Of a stretch of DNA of 64,000 nt, positions 16,930-25,457 are shown one piece after another. Both the position numbers and the translations under genes were made by a program. This DNA comes from Acidobacteriaceae bacterium (GTDB lineage Bacteria; Acidobacteriota; Terriglobia; Terriglobales; Acidobacteriaceae), in contig CAHJWL010000005.1 of assembly GCA_903642235.1 (NCBI GenBank), positions 274,572 to 338,571 on the forward strand, in the 5' to 3' direction. Within the stretch, counting starts at the first letter, position 1. Each line of letters starts with the position of its first letter. The notes below the pieces were generated by a model that was given only the letters and a program-made list of their open reading frames with translations, was not told the origin of the DNA and ran no database searches.

Positions 16930-19900
16930 TTAGAAGCCGATGCGGAGGCCTAGCTGCAGGTAGCGCGGGAAGTTGGCCTGCGCCGTAATCTGACCGAAGG
17001 ATGCACTCCCAAACGAGGTGTTCGGGCCGGCAAACCAGGGAGTGTTGAAGGTGTTGTAGGTCTCGGCTCGAAACTGTGCGTTGACGCGATCACGGATCAG
17101 AACATTCTTGTAGAGGGAGATGTCCCAGTTCGCCTCTCCAGGACCTCGCAGGGCGAGAGTGCGAGGTGCATTGCCGAAGGTCAGAACGGTGGAAGTCGAG
17201 AAGGCCGCAGGATTGATGTAGCCATTCAGCCGGTCTTCAACGCTGCCGGAGGCGCCGAGGGCGACTCCGCGGTTCAGATTGGGCCGTTGCACAGTGTTGC
17301 CGACGATGCCGCCGTTCGGATTTGTGCTCTGGCGAATGGCAACAGGAAAGCCGGTCTGAAAGGTAGGAATGACGTTGAGCTGCCAGTGACCGAGGATCTC
17401 GTCGGACCAGCGCGCGCCGGTGGAGAAGCGTTCGCCGCGACCGACAGGCAGATCGTAGATGACGCCCGCAGTAAAGCGGAATGGGACGTCGTTCACAGCG
17501 TGGGCGTACTCAGCATTCAGATCGTAGACGTTCTGCGGAGCGGCTATGCCGGAGCTCTGGATGTTGTTCGTTGTGGCAAAGGAGCTGTCCATGTTGCGTG
17601 ACCATGTGAAGGAGCCAACGATGTTCAGACCGCGTCCCGCGCGGCGCTCCGCCTTCACGAGAAGAGCGTCGTACGAGGCGTGCGAAGAGCTGACGAAGAG
17701 GTTAACTGAACGGAACTGTGGAAAGGGTCGGAGCAGTTGCGACTGCGAGACGGTGGCGCTCCCGATTACGCCGGACCCACCGTTTCCATAGAACGGATTT
17801 GCGACCGAGGCGGCAAGAGCATCCGCGCCAAGGGTGAAGTTCGCAGGGTTAAGCTGGTCGACGTTAACCGCGCCGCCTCCGTTGGGTGCGGGCGAAAGAT
17901 CAGCGGAGCGCGAGCCGATGTAGCCGGCCTGAAGCGCGATTCTTCCGGGAAGCTCGCGCTCGATGTCGACGGAGAACTGCTGCACACGCGGTGCCTTGAA
18001 CTCCTGATCGAAGCTGGTGACATCGGAGCCGATCCCGGTGAGTAGGCCGGCGGCGTTGCCGGTTGGCTTGAGCAGGCCAGAGGGAAAAGGATTGTCGAGG
18101 GTACCGGCCGGGGTTTGATTGCCGTCGTTGCTGGCCACCAGGGAGGTGTACTGCGTGTAGCCGGGAGCAAGGGCCGCTATGGGGTCGTACCGGATGGGAG
18201 CGTAGAGGATGCCGTAGCCGCCACGCAGAACCGTGTTGCTGCTCAGTTGAAAGGCGGCTCCGAGACGCGGGGCAAACTTCAGACGGGACAGACTTCCAAC
18301 ATCGCGAGGGTTGCCGTTGAGGCCGGCAAAGAGGATGCCGCCAGAGACGCTGGTGCCGGGTGCGAGCTGTGCGGTGGCGGTACGGTCAAAACCCACGGCA
18401 AGCTGGTTGTAATCTTCCTTCAGACCGGTCTCGCTCTCGTACCGAACTCCGAGATTGAGAGTGAGCCGGCGATTGATGCGAAAGTCATCCTGAGCAAAGA
18501 TGGCGTGATAGTCGAGATAGGTATGCAGGAAGGTTGAGGTCTCGACCTGGCCGGAGACAGGGTAGCCGAGGAGAAGATCGGCCAGATCGGAGCCTGTCCC
18601 GTCGCCGGAGACATTAGGATTCGCTTGCGTAAAGGCGCCGGTGAACGTGTAGGTGCCGGGCGCATCGCCAAGGTCCTGAAAGTCCATGCGAAGACGGCGA
18701 TACTCGGCGCCGAAGGTGAGATTGTGCTTGCCGGCAGTTTTGGCCAGGGTGCCATTGATGATCTGCGATTTCCAGTTATCAAGCGACGAGGTGTTCTGGC
18801 CGAGCTGCGAAAAGCGGCTGAAGAAGACAGTCGGGAAGAAGCTGGACTGCAGTTGGCTGGTGAGAGCTGTGGGAAAGCCAAGCGTGGCAGGATCGAAACC
18901 ATTCGAGACTTCGGCGATGAGGTTCGGGAAGCGGTTATTTCCGTAGCGTGCGGTGAGGACTGTCGTCGGATTAAGAATCCACGTGCTGTTGACCTGTGTC
19001 GTATCCACCTGACGGTGAAAGGTGTAGGAGTAGCTGCCTGGCAGGGTTCCGAGAGGATTGCCAAGCGGCTGGAGCGCTTCGTAGAAGATGTAAGAACCGC
19101 TGAGCGTCCACCAGGGGCGAATCTGCTGGTCAAGCTTTACGGTGACCTCCTGCGCGTGGTCACGGACATTGTCGGTCCCGGTGAAGTTGTTCTGTCCGGT
19201 CGGCGTGGCCGTCTGCGGAAGGGGAAAGTACGAGGCGATGCTTCTGCCGACTTTGCTGAGTTGGGCGGCCGGAATCGCGTTGCCGGGAAAGGGTGTGCGC
19301 TGGACTTTGCCGGAGGCATCAGTAAAGGTCTTCGTGGGGTCGTAGATGGTGTTCAGGGAGCCGTCGGTATTTAGGCTGTGAGAGAAGTCGCCGGTGCGCT
19401 CGAGAGCAGTAGGCACAGCAAAGGTTTCGGTAAATGGCGAGGTCTGGATGTAGCCCTCAGAGGCGATGGAGAAGAAGGTCCGTGCACCATGCGAGATGGG
19501 CACAAAGCCGCCGAGCGACGCGCCCCAGTTGTAGTAGGGGCTGTCCGGCCGCGGAATCCCTTGTCGGTTGGCGAAGAAGTCGTTCGCGAGCCAGGCGGTC
19601 TGGCGGGTTTCGCCGAGCACCGATCCATGAAAGGCATTTGAGCCGGAACGGAGAAGAGTATTGAACACACCGCCGCCCGTGCGCCCGACCTGAGCGTCAT
19701 AGGTGTTCGCCTGCACCTTGACGTCCTGAATGGACTCGATGGTGGGAATCACGATCGGTCGATTGTTGGTGTCTGTGATCGGAACGCCATCGACGAGGTA
19801 AAGATTGGCGGCGACCGGGCCGCCGGCGACTGAAGTCTGCGACGTACCATTCTGATCCGCAAAGCGCACAAACTGCTGGTTGCCCGTATTCACAAAAACG

Positions 19901-20391
19901 CCCGAGACCTTGGCGGTCAGATAGGGATTGCGGCCGAGGATGGGAATGTCCTCAAGCTGGCGCTGCGAGAGATCCGTACTCACAGAAGCGGTTGAAGGAT
20001 CGACGAGCGGTGCGTTGTCATTGACCTGAACGACGTTCGTTTCAGCGCCAACCGCGAGCGGCACGTCAAGGGTAAGGAAGTCCTGCGTTGCAAGCGCGAT
20101 GTGGGTGCGATCTGTTGGCGCAAAGCCTGTGGACTGGATACGCAGGGTATAGGTGGCGGGACGCAAGGCGTTGAAGACGTACGTGCCGTCCGTTCCGGAT
20201 GTTGTCGACCGGACCTGCTGCGTCGCCTCGTCAGTCAGAGAGAGGGAGGCATTTGGCAGAGCGGCCCCGCTTGCATCGGTGACCGTGCCGCGCAGGCCGC
20301 CGTTGAAGGTCTGAGCAAAAGCCGGATGGGAAAGCAGCAGCGCGGCAAAGGCCAGCGAACGAAAAGGAGGGCGAACACTTGCTGAGGTCAA
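16930..20391 (-). CDS. TonB-dependent receptor, Oar-like with carboxypeptidase-regulatory domain
   Basis: Outer-membrane transporter of 1153 residues. A signal peptide ends near HPAFA (about residue 26). Residues 28-110 form a carboxypeptidase-regulatory-like beta-sandwich (GGLRGTVTDASGAALPNA...YTLRIQSTGF). A plug domain follows (QLEDIPILGRNPY), then a large beta-barrel ending in LQLGLRIGF, whose terminal Phe is the usual outer-membrane signature. This architecture is abundant in Acidobacteria, where such receptors often import plant-polymer oligosaccharides. Its start faces the divergent sugar operon, so an arabinose-rich ligand is a reasonable guess, not proven. The TGTAAACG half-site at 20429 upstream could be part of a LacI-type operator. 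Confidence 0.92.
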   Translation of the reverse strand: MTSASVRPPFRSLAFAALLLSHPAFAQTFNGGLRGTVTDASGAALPNASLSLTDEATQQVRSTTSGTDGTYVFNALRPATYTLRIQSTGFAPTDRTHIALATQDFLTLDVPLAVGAETNVVQVNDNAPLVDPSTASVSTDLSQRQLEDIPILGRNPYLTAKVSGVFVNTGNQQFVRFADQNGTSQTSVAGGPVAANLYLVDGVPITDTNNRPIVIPTIESIQDVKVQANTYDAQVGRTGGGVFNTLLRSGSNAFHGSVLGETRQTAWLANDFFANRQGIPRPDSPYYNWGASLGGFVPISHGARTFFSIASEGYIQTSPFTETFAVPTALERTGDFSHSLNTDGSLNTIYDPTKTFTDASGKVQRTPFPGNAIPAAQLSKVGRSIASYFPLPQTATPTGQNNFTGTDNVRDHAQEVTVKLDQQIRPWWTLSGSYIFYEALQPLGNPLGTLPGSYSYTFHRQVDTTQVNSTWILNPTTVLTARYGNNRFPNLIAEVSNGFDPATLGFPTALTSQLQSSFFPTVFFSRFSQLGQNTSSLDNWKSQIINGTLAKTAGKHNLTFGAEYRRLRMDFQDLGDAPGTYTFTGAFTQANPNVSGDGTGSDLADLLLGYPVSGQVETSTFLHTYLDYHAIFAQDDFRINRRLTLNLGVRYESETGLKEDYNQLAVGFDRTATAQLAPGTSVSGGILFAGLNGNPRDVGSLSRLKFAPRLGAAFQLSSNTVLRGGYGILYAPIRYDPIAALAPGYTQYTSLVASNDGNQTPAGTLDNPFPSGLLKPTGNAAGLLTGIGSDVTSFDQEFKAPRVQQFSVDIERELPGRIALQAGYIGSRSADLSPAPNGGGAVNVDQLNPANFTLGADALAASVANPFYGNGGSGVIGSATVSQSQLLRPFPQFRSVNLFVSSSHASYDALLVKAERRAGRGLNIVGSFTWSRNMDSSFATTNNIQSSGIAAPQNVYDLNAEYAHAVNDVPFRFTAGVIYDLPVGRGERFSTGARWSDEILGHWQLNVIPTFQTGFPVAIRQSTNPNGGIVGNTVQRPNLNRGVALGASGSVEDRLNGYINPAAFSTSTVLTFGNAPRTLALRGPGEANWDISLYKNVLIRDRVNAQFRAETYNTFNTPWFAGPNTSFGSASFGQITAQANFPRYLQLGLRIGF

Positions 20392-20796
20392 GGCAGAGCT
20401 CCTTGCAGCGCACCGAGGAGTAGAGAAGTGTAAACGGATGCGGATCTGCGGTGTGACGAGGCGTTTGGAAGATCAGGCGTAAAAGGGTGAAACGTGGCCC
20501 AGAGGGGGAAGGGAACTAGCGACAGGTATGCGCGCGCCGGCTCAACTCAGCAGGACAGGCCTGCGAGGAACGACAACAACAGCATCGACTGACAGAAAGC
20601 ATGGCCTGAGCATACCCACAACAAAACCGACCGTCAACGATCGAAGCCTGCGTCGTCTGCTTCGAAAGGCGAGGGAGCTGCTCTGCAAGCGAGCGGGCAC
20701 CGCGAGAAGAACAGGATCGACTTGAAAGATTTTGCTGCAATAATCGGAAAGCCTGCTTATAGTGAAAGCGATTACATTTCTATCGGAGTCGATGCC
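20392..20796. promoter_or_regulatory. Divergent regulatory region between the TonB receptor and the PhyH/ADH operon
   Basis: About 405 bp with no gene that I can support. It must hold promoters for both directions. Rightward, a TATAGT box at 20758-20763 lies 17 bp after a weak CTGCAA box and overlaps a LacI-type pseudo-palindrome (see separate entry). Leftward, TGTAAACG at 20429-20436 is a half-site of the same general motif class. The remaining sequence shows no clear repeat. Confidence 0.5.
20763..20776. promoter_or_regulatory. LacI-type operator candidate
   Basis: TGAAAGCGATTACA matches the pseudo-palindromic TGwAAnCGnTTwCA pattern of many LacI/GalR-family operators, with the central CG. 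It begins at the last base of the predicted -10 box (TATAGT, 20758-20763), a position suited to repression. The only LacI-family gene in the window is at 25458, at the end of the operon that this promoter would drive. Confidence 0.55.
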
Positions 20797-21330
20797 ATGA
20801 CGACCCCAACAGAAGCCTCCTCACTCTTAAACTCTCCAGCACCCGCCACCCTGCAGGCAGAACTCGATGCGTCTTTTCCAATCGGAGCCGCGCAGACACA
20901 TCTCTATGCGGAACACGGCTACATCACTCTGAAGCATGTACTGTCCCCGACGCTGCTTGAGCACTACCGGAAGGCGATTCACGAGCGCGTGGCTGCGCTT
21001 TCCCTCCACGCGGTGCCGCTGAATAAGCGCGATACATACCGCAAAGCCTTCCTGCAGATCATGAACCTCTCGAAGGAGTCGCCCAAAGCGAAGGAGTTTG
21101 TCTCTGGCAAGCGGCTTGCGCCAATCGCAGCGGAGCTGATGGGAGCCACTGGTGCCCGCATCTACCACGACCAGGCGCTCCACAAGAAAGCAGGCGGCGG
21201 CATCACGCCATCGCACGCGGACCAGTACTACTGGCCGGTGGGGTCTGATCGCACGGCTATGGCGTGGGTGCCGCTGCAGGACACCTTCGCTTCACCGGTT
21301 GCGACGCGAGCGCGCAGGTGGCGAAAATGA
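20797..21330 (+). pseudogene. Truncated phytanoyl-CoA dioxygenase (PhyH) family gene
   Basis: The N-terminal half of a PhyH-family Fe(II)/2-oxoglutarate oxygenase. The ATG at 20797 (MTTPTEAS) has GGAG nine bases upstream; an earlier TTG at 20722 would lie before the predicted promoter. The HxD iron motif is present in SHADQYYWPV. Family similarity stops at about 21290 after WVPLQDT; the frame then runs through an Arg-rich tail to a stop at 21330. The second iron ligand His and the 2-oxoglutarate Arg of the C-terminal half are missing. About 177 residues remain instead of roughly 270-300. It looks inactive. Confidence 0.75.
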
Positions 21331-21410
21331 ACGTTCTTGCCGCAATGCTCGATGCCGGCGATCAGAGAGATGGGCTGCCCCCAAGCTCTCAGGCGGGCGG
21401 TGACTTATGA
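21302..21410 (+). pseudogene. 3' remnant of an unidentified gene fused to the PhyH fragment
   Basis: A second frame (DASAQVAKMNVLAAMLDAGD, then a Gly/Pro/Ser-rich tail) is protein-like and ends in a TGA that overlaps the ATG of the alcohol dehydrogenase gene (ATGA). Such overlap is what one expects from the true end of the gene that originally preceded the ADH. It has no start of its own and directly abuts the truncated PhyH gene. A deletion joining two genes is the simplest reading. I do not recognise the family. Confidence 0.45.
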
Positions 21411-22546
21411 CGGAGACGCGTGCCGCAGTTGCTGACGGACATGGTACGTACGCCATTGAATCGGTCGGGCTGGCAGACCCCGGACCGGGCGAGGTGCTGG
21501 TGGCGCTCCGCGCAAGCGGCGTGTGTCATACCGACTGGGACTCGCTCCATTGGGGCCGGCCTCTGATCCTCGGGCATGAGGGCGCCGGCGATGTCATTCA
21601 GGTTGGTGAAGGCGTCATGCTTTGCAAAGCCGGCGACCGCGTCATGCTCAACTGGGCGATCCCCTGCGGCATCTGCTTCCAGTGTGCCCGCGGCAAAGAG
21701 AACATCTGTGAAGACCGCGGCACGGTGCCGGACAGCAGCTTCGTTCGTCGGGCGCCCGGGAAAGAGATCGCTTCTGCAGGTGCCATGCCCGCACGGAATA
21801 CCGGCGGGACCGGGCCGGGTGCCTTCAATGCATCGTTCTCTCTGGGCACCATGGCAACGCATGCGCTGGTGCCGCAGGCGGCCGTGCTGCCGCTGCCTGA
21901 CCGCGTTCCGTACGAGATCGGTGCAATCCTGGGTTGCGCCGTGATGACCGGCTTCGGCTCCGCGGTCAATGCGGCTCACGTCAGAGAGGGCAGCACGGTC
22001 GTGGTTCTGGGCTGCGGCGGCGTGGGTCTGAGCACCATGCTCGGTGCGCGTTACTGCGAAGCAGACCGCATCCTCGCGATTGATATCAACCCGGATCGCC
22101 TGGCGCTTGCCCGTCAGTTCGGCGCCACGGAAACCCTGCTTGCAGATCGCAACGACAGAGGCCTGCTCCAGGCGGCAGCGCAGGTACGTGCGCAGACCGG
22201 TGGCCGTGGGGCCGATTACGCGTTCGAATGCACGGCCGTTCCGGAACTTGGTGCCGCACCCCTTGCGATGGTGCGTAGCGCTGGCACAGCGGTGGGCGTA
22301 AGCGGCATAGAGAAGGTTGTGCTCGTCGATATGGAACTGTTCGAGTGGGACAAGCTCTACATAAACCCGCTCTATGGCGCATGCCGCCCGCAGCGCGATT
22401 TCCCGCTCATGCTCGATCTGTATCTCGACGGCAGGTTACCCCTGGATGCCATGGTGACGCGCCGCTACCCGCTCGAGGCACTGGATCGCGCCTTTGCGGA
22501 TATGCACTCCGGCATCAACGCCAAAGGGGTACTGCTGCCTGGATAG
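21407..22546 (+). CDS. Zinc-dependent alcohol dehydrogenase, class III-like
   Basis: NAD-dependent medium-chain dehydrogenase of 379 residues. Catalytic zinc ligands include Cys40 (GVCHTD) and His57-Glu58 (GHEGAG). A structural zinc lobe is complete: Cys87, Cys90, Cys93 and Cys101 in PCGICFQCARGKENIC. The Rossmann motif is GCGGVGLS. The segment between the lobe and the Rossmann fold (FNASFSLGTMATHALV) resembles formaldehyde/aryl-alcohol dehydrogenases. The start overlaps the stop of the 3' remnant before it. It is cotranscribed with the esterase and arabinofuranosidase genes; a role in oxidising an alcohol freed from plant polymer is possible but unproven. Confidence 0.88.
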   Translation: MTETRAAVADGHGTYAIESVGLADPGPGEVLVALRASGVCHTDWDSLHWGRPLILGHEGAGDVIQVGEGVMLCKAGDRVMLNWAIPCGICFQCARGKENICEDRGTVPDSSFVRRAPGKEIASAGAMPARNTGGTGPGAFNASFSLGTMATHALVPQAAVLPLPDRVPYEIGAILGCAVMTGFGSAVNAAHVREGSTVVVLGCGGVGLSTMLGARYCEADRILAIDINPDRLALARQFGATETLLADRNDRGLLQAAAQVRAQTGGRGADYAFECTAVPELGAAPLAMVRSAGTAVGVSGIEKVVLVDMELFEWDKLYINPLYGACRPQRDFPLMLDLYLDGRLPLDAMVTRRYPLEALDRAFADMHSGINAKGVLLPG

Positions 22547-23357
22547 CCCCTTCCATACCGTAGAACTCTCCGATGCGGCCTTTGAGAGTGATGGCCTTCG
22601 CGTTGCCACGGTGAAGAGCCGCGCCTTGGGCCGCCGTGCTGACGCAAGCTTCTGGGTGCCTACGGCTGATCGCATCGGTACGTTGCTCATCCTCCTGCAC
22701 GGTGTCTGGGGCAGCCACTGGGTGTGGTCGCAAAAGGGTGCCGCTCACCGGACGGCACAACGGATGCTCGATGCTGGGGAGATCGCACCGCTGGTGCTCG
22801 CCATGCCGAGCGACGGTCTGGGCCGCGACGGCTCCGGCTATCTCACGTGGCCTGAGGATTGCGATGTCGAGCGCTGGATCGTCGAAGAAGTGCCGGCACT
22901 CGCGCGTCTTGCGGCTCCGGCACTTCAACCAGACGCGTCGATCGCCATCGCGGGTCTGTCGATGGGCGGCTATGGTGCATTGAGGCTTGGTGCGAAGTAC
23001 CCCTCCCGCTTCAGTGCTATCGCGGCGCACTCTGCGATCACTGGTGTCGATGATCTTCTCAGCTTCGTCGAAGAGCCGCTGCCGGAGTACCTGGCATGCG
23101 CACCGCGGGAGGAACTCGATGCCGTGTACTGGATGCGGCGGAACCGCGCCCAGCTTGCACCGCTGCGCTTTGACTGCGGCGTAGACGATGCCCTCATCAG
23201 CAGTAATCGCGCACTCCATCACGAACTGCTGCGTGAGGGTATCGCTCATACCTGGATTGAACATGCCGGCGGCCACGAGTGGCCGTACTGGCAGCAGCAC
23301 TTCGCCGACACCCTGCGCCACGTTCATCTCCATTGCCAGAAGAAAGAGACCCCATGA
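22494..23357 (+). CDS. Alpha/beta-hydrolase, esterase D / PF00756-type
   Basis: Serine esterase of the esterase D / feruloyl-esterase-like family. The nucleophile is Ser156 in GLSMGGYGALRLG, the oxyanion region is LLILLHGVWGSH and the catalytic His is in HAGGHEWPYW. The start is uncertain: TTG at 22494 overlaps the ADH gene by 53 bp, while a CTG at 22539 has AAGGGG nine bases upstream and overlaps only slightly. Either way the core from TVELSDAAFESDG on is retained. There is no signal peptide, so it is probably cytoplasmic. It may remove acyl or feruloyl groups from imported oligosaccharides. Its stop overlaps the next start by 4 bp. Confidence 0.83.
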   Translation: MRICTPASTPKGYCCLDSPFHTVELSDAAFESDGLRVATVKSRALGRRADASFWVPTADRIGTLLILLHGVWGSHWVWSQKGAAHRTAQRMLDAGEIAPLVLAMPSDGLGRDGSGYLTWPEDCDVERWIVEEVPALARLAAPALQPDASIAIAGLSMGGYGALRLGAKYPSRFSAIAAHSAITGVDDLLSFVEEPLPEYLACAPREELDAVYWMRRNRAQLAPLRFDCGVDDALISSNRALHHELLREGIAHTWIEHAGGHEWPYWQQHFADTLRHVHLHCQKKETP

Positions 23358-25399
23358 ACTCCTCCGTTCGTCACCTCAGCGCTCTCTTGCTGCTGTCTCT
23401 GCCTGCCATGCTTCCGGCGCAAGCTCTTCGTTCTGCAACGGTGCGGGTGGATGCTTCGCGTGTCGACAATCACATCAGTCCACGCATGTACGCGGCGTTT
23501 ACCGAAATGATGGCAGAAGACATAAAGCGTGGTCTTACCGCGGAGATGCTCCTGGACCGGTCTTTCGAGCAGCCGGCGGACTATCTGGGACTGCCTGCTC
23601 ACTGGCAGCTTGAACCGGACGAGCGCAACGATACTGTAGGCGCGATCCGCTTTGTGCAGAGCACCGAAGCAGCGTACCCGACCATGGATGCCGCCACGCA
23701 AAAGCTCAATCATTCCCTCAGCGTCACCCTGGCCCCCGGCGATATCACCGACACGCGCCGCGGCTTTTCGCAAGGCACCCTGTCCGTTCTGGCGGGCCAG
23801 CCGTACCGCGGAACCATCTGGGCGAAGCTTCCTGCAAAGGACGGGTATGCGGGGACAGTCCGTGTGGCGCTGGAAGAGAACAACAGCGACGGAACTTCGT
23901 ACGCATCGGCCACGCTGCGCGGCATCGCGGGTGACTGGACCAGATACGATTTCACCCTGACGCCGACGCGGACGGATCGCTTCGCCAAGCTCAGCTTTCT
24001 CTTCGACGGACACGGCACGCTCTTTCTCGATCAGGCATCTCTTGAGCCAGCAAGTGCGCGTGACCAGGTGCGTGCTGACACTGAACAGATGATTGCTGCA
24101 CTGCATCCGTCCTTTCAGCGCTGGCCTGGCGGCAATGTTGCACAGGACTACCACTGGCAGTGGGGCATCGGTCCGCGCGATCAGCGGCCAGTCTTCGTCA
24201 ACCGGGCATGGAGCAACGCTCCCGAGCCAAACGACTTCGGCACCGACGAGTATCTGGCGTATTGCGAACGCCTCCACATCGAACCGACGATCACCATCAA
24301 CCTGGACGGCGCGGGCGCGACAGCCGAAGAAGCCGCGCACTGGGTGGAATACGTGAACGGATCGCCCGACTCAAAGTACGGTGCCATGCGCGTCGCGAAC
24401 GGCCATCCTGCTCCATGGGGTGTAAAGCAATGGGAGCTCGGGAACGAGATCTTCGGTGGCTGGGTGCGCGGCCACGTCACGGCCGAACAATATGCCCAGG
24501 CTGCGGTCCGTTACGCACACGCCATGCGGGCGGTCGATCCTTCGCTGCGCCTGGTTGCGGTTGGGGAAGGCATCTTCAACGGCAGCGACGCCTGGAACTC
24601 CACCGTGCTCCGAATCGCTGGACCGGAGATTCAGTATCTTGCCGTACATGACTACACCTCGCTCGCTGAGAACAGCAAGGCTGCCGATCCGCGTAGCGCG
24701 ATGATGGCTCGCGCCGGCGCCTTCGAACGGAACTACCGTCACATAAGCTATCTGGTGCAGCAGAGTGCGCCGGGACGCAATATCAAGCTGATCGTTAACG
24801 AGTGGAACCTCTTCTACGGGGCGGAGATCATGCAATCCATGGACGGCGCGGTCTATGCCTCCCGGGCGATGAACGGCTTTGAGCGTGACGGCGACATCGT
24901 TGAGGCAAACAGCATCTCCGACCTGCTGAACGGATGGGTCGGTGGCATTCTCCAGGCCAGTCGTGATCGCGTGTACGGCACGCCACAGTTCTACGCCGTG
25001 AAGCTCTACAGCGATAATCCTGCAGCAGACAGTCTGAAGACGGTCGTCGAATCGCCTGAACTGATGCCGGGTGTGGCTGCCGTTGATGCCGTTGCTGGAC
25101 ACTCCCGTGACGGCAGCCGGCTATACCTGAAGATCTCGAATGCCGACAGGACGCATGCCGTGCACACGACGCTGACGGTCGCCGGTTTCTCTTACGCAAA
25201 GAAGGCCACGGTTCAGTTACTGACGTCTGCGGACACACGGCAGCGCAACAGTTTCGCCCATCCCACTGTCGTGTTGCCGGTCGAGCGTCCGCTCCAGTGT
25301 GCAGCCGCCTGTGTTCTGGATCTGCCGCCGGATGCTGTGGCAGTCTTCACACTCACCGCGCACGACGCGCGCTCGCACGAGGACAAAAGGTTGCGCTGA
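23354..25399 (+). CDS. Secreted alpha-L-arabinofuranosidase, GH51
   Basis: Releases terminal L-arabinofuranose from arabinans or arabinoxylans. It has 681 residues with a signal peptide (MNSSVRHLSALLLLSLPAML, cleavage near PAQA). Residues 28-235 form an N-terminal segment with a carbohydrate-binding-like fold. The TIM barrel follows with acid/base Glu365 in WELGNEIFGGW and the nucleophile Glu483 in VNEWNLFYG; a C-terminal beta domain ends the protein. The ATG at 23354 overlaps the esterase stop (ATGA). Periplasmic or extracellular action would feed arabinose to catabolism through ribulokinase, encoded elsewhere in this window. Confidence 0.92.
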   Translation: MNSSVRHLSALLLLSLPAMLPAQALRSATVRVDASRVDNHISPRMYAAFTEMMAEDIKRGLTAEMLLDRSFEQPADYLGLPAHWQLEPDERNDTVGAIRFVQSTEAAYPTMDAATQKLNHSLSVTLAPGDITDTRRGFSQGTLSVLAGQPYRGTIWAKLPAKDGYAGTVRVALEENNSDGTSYASATLRGIAGDWTRYDFTLTPTRTDRFAKLSFLFDGHGTLFLDQASLEPASARDQVRADTEQMIAALHPSFQRWPGGNVAQDYHWQWGIGPRDQRPVFVNRAWSNAPEPNDFGTDEYLAYCERLHIEPTITINLDGAGATAEEAAHWVEYVNGSPDSKYGAMRVANGHPAPWGVKQWELGNEIFGGWVRGHVTAEQYAQAAVRYAHAMRAVDPSLRLVAVGEGIFNGSDAWNSTVLRIAGPEIQYLAVHDYTSLAENSKAADPRSAMMARAGAFERNYRHISYLVQQSAPGRNIKLIVNEWNLFYGAEIMQSMDGAVYASRAMNGFERDGDIVEANSISDLLNGWVGGILQASRDRVYGTPQFYAVKLYSDNPAADSLKTVVESPELMPGVAAVDAVAGHSRDGSRLYLKISNADRTHAVHTTLTVAGFSYAKKATVQLLTSADTRQRNSFAHPTVVLPVERPLQCAAACVLDLPPDAVAVFTLTAHDARSHEDKRLR

Positions 25400-25457
25400 G
25401 CGTCTCACGCTATGATGCGGCAGGGATAACTGCAGCACAAGGGAGAGAAACCGACGC

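Noticed and set aside
20516..20740. Short frames in the TonB-receptor / PhyH divide
   Set aside because: Arg/Ser-rich translations with no ribosome binding site or similarity; the region is better explained as regulatory.
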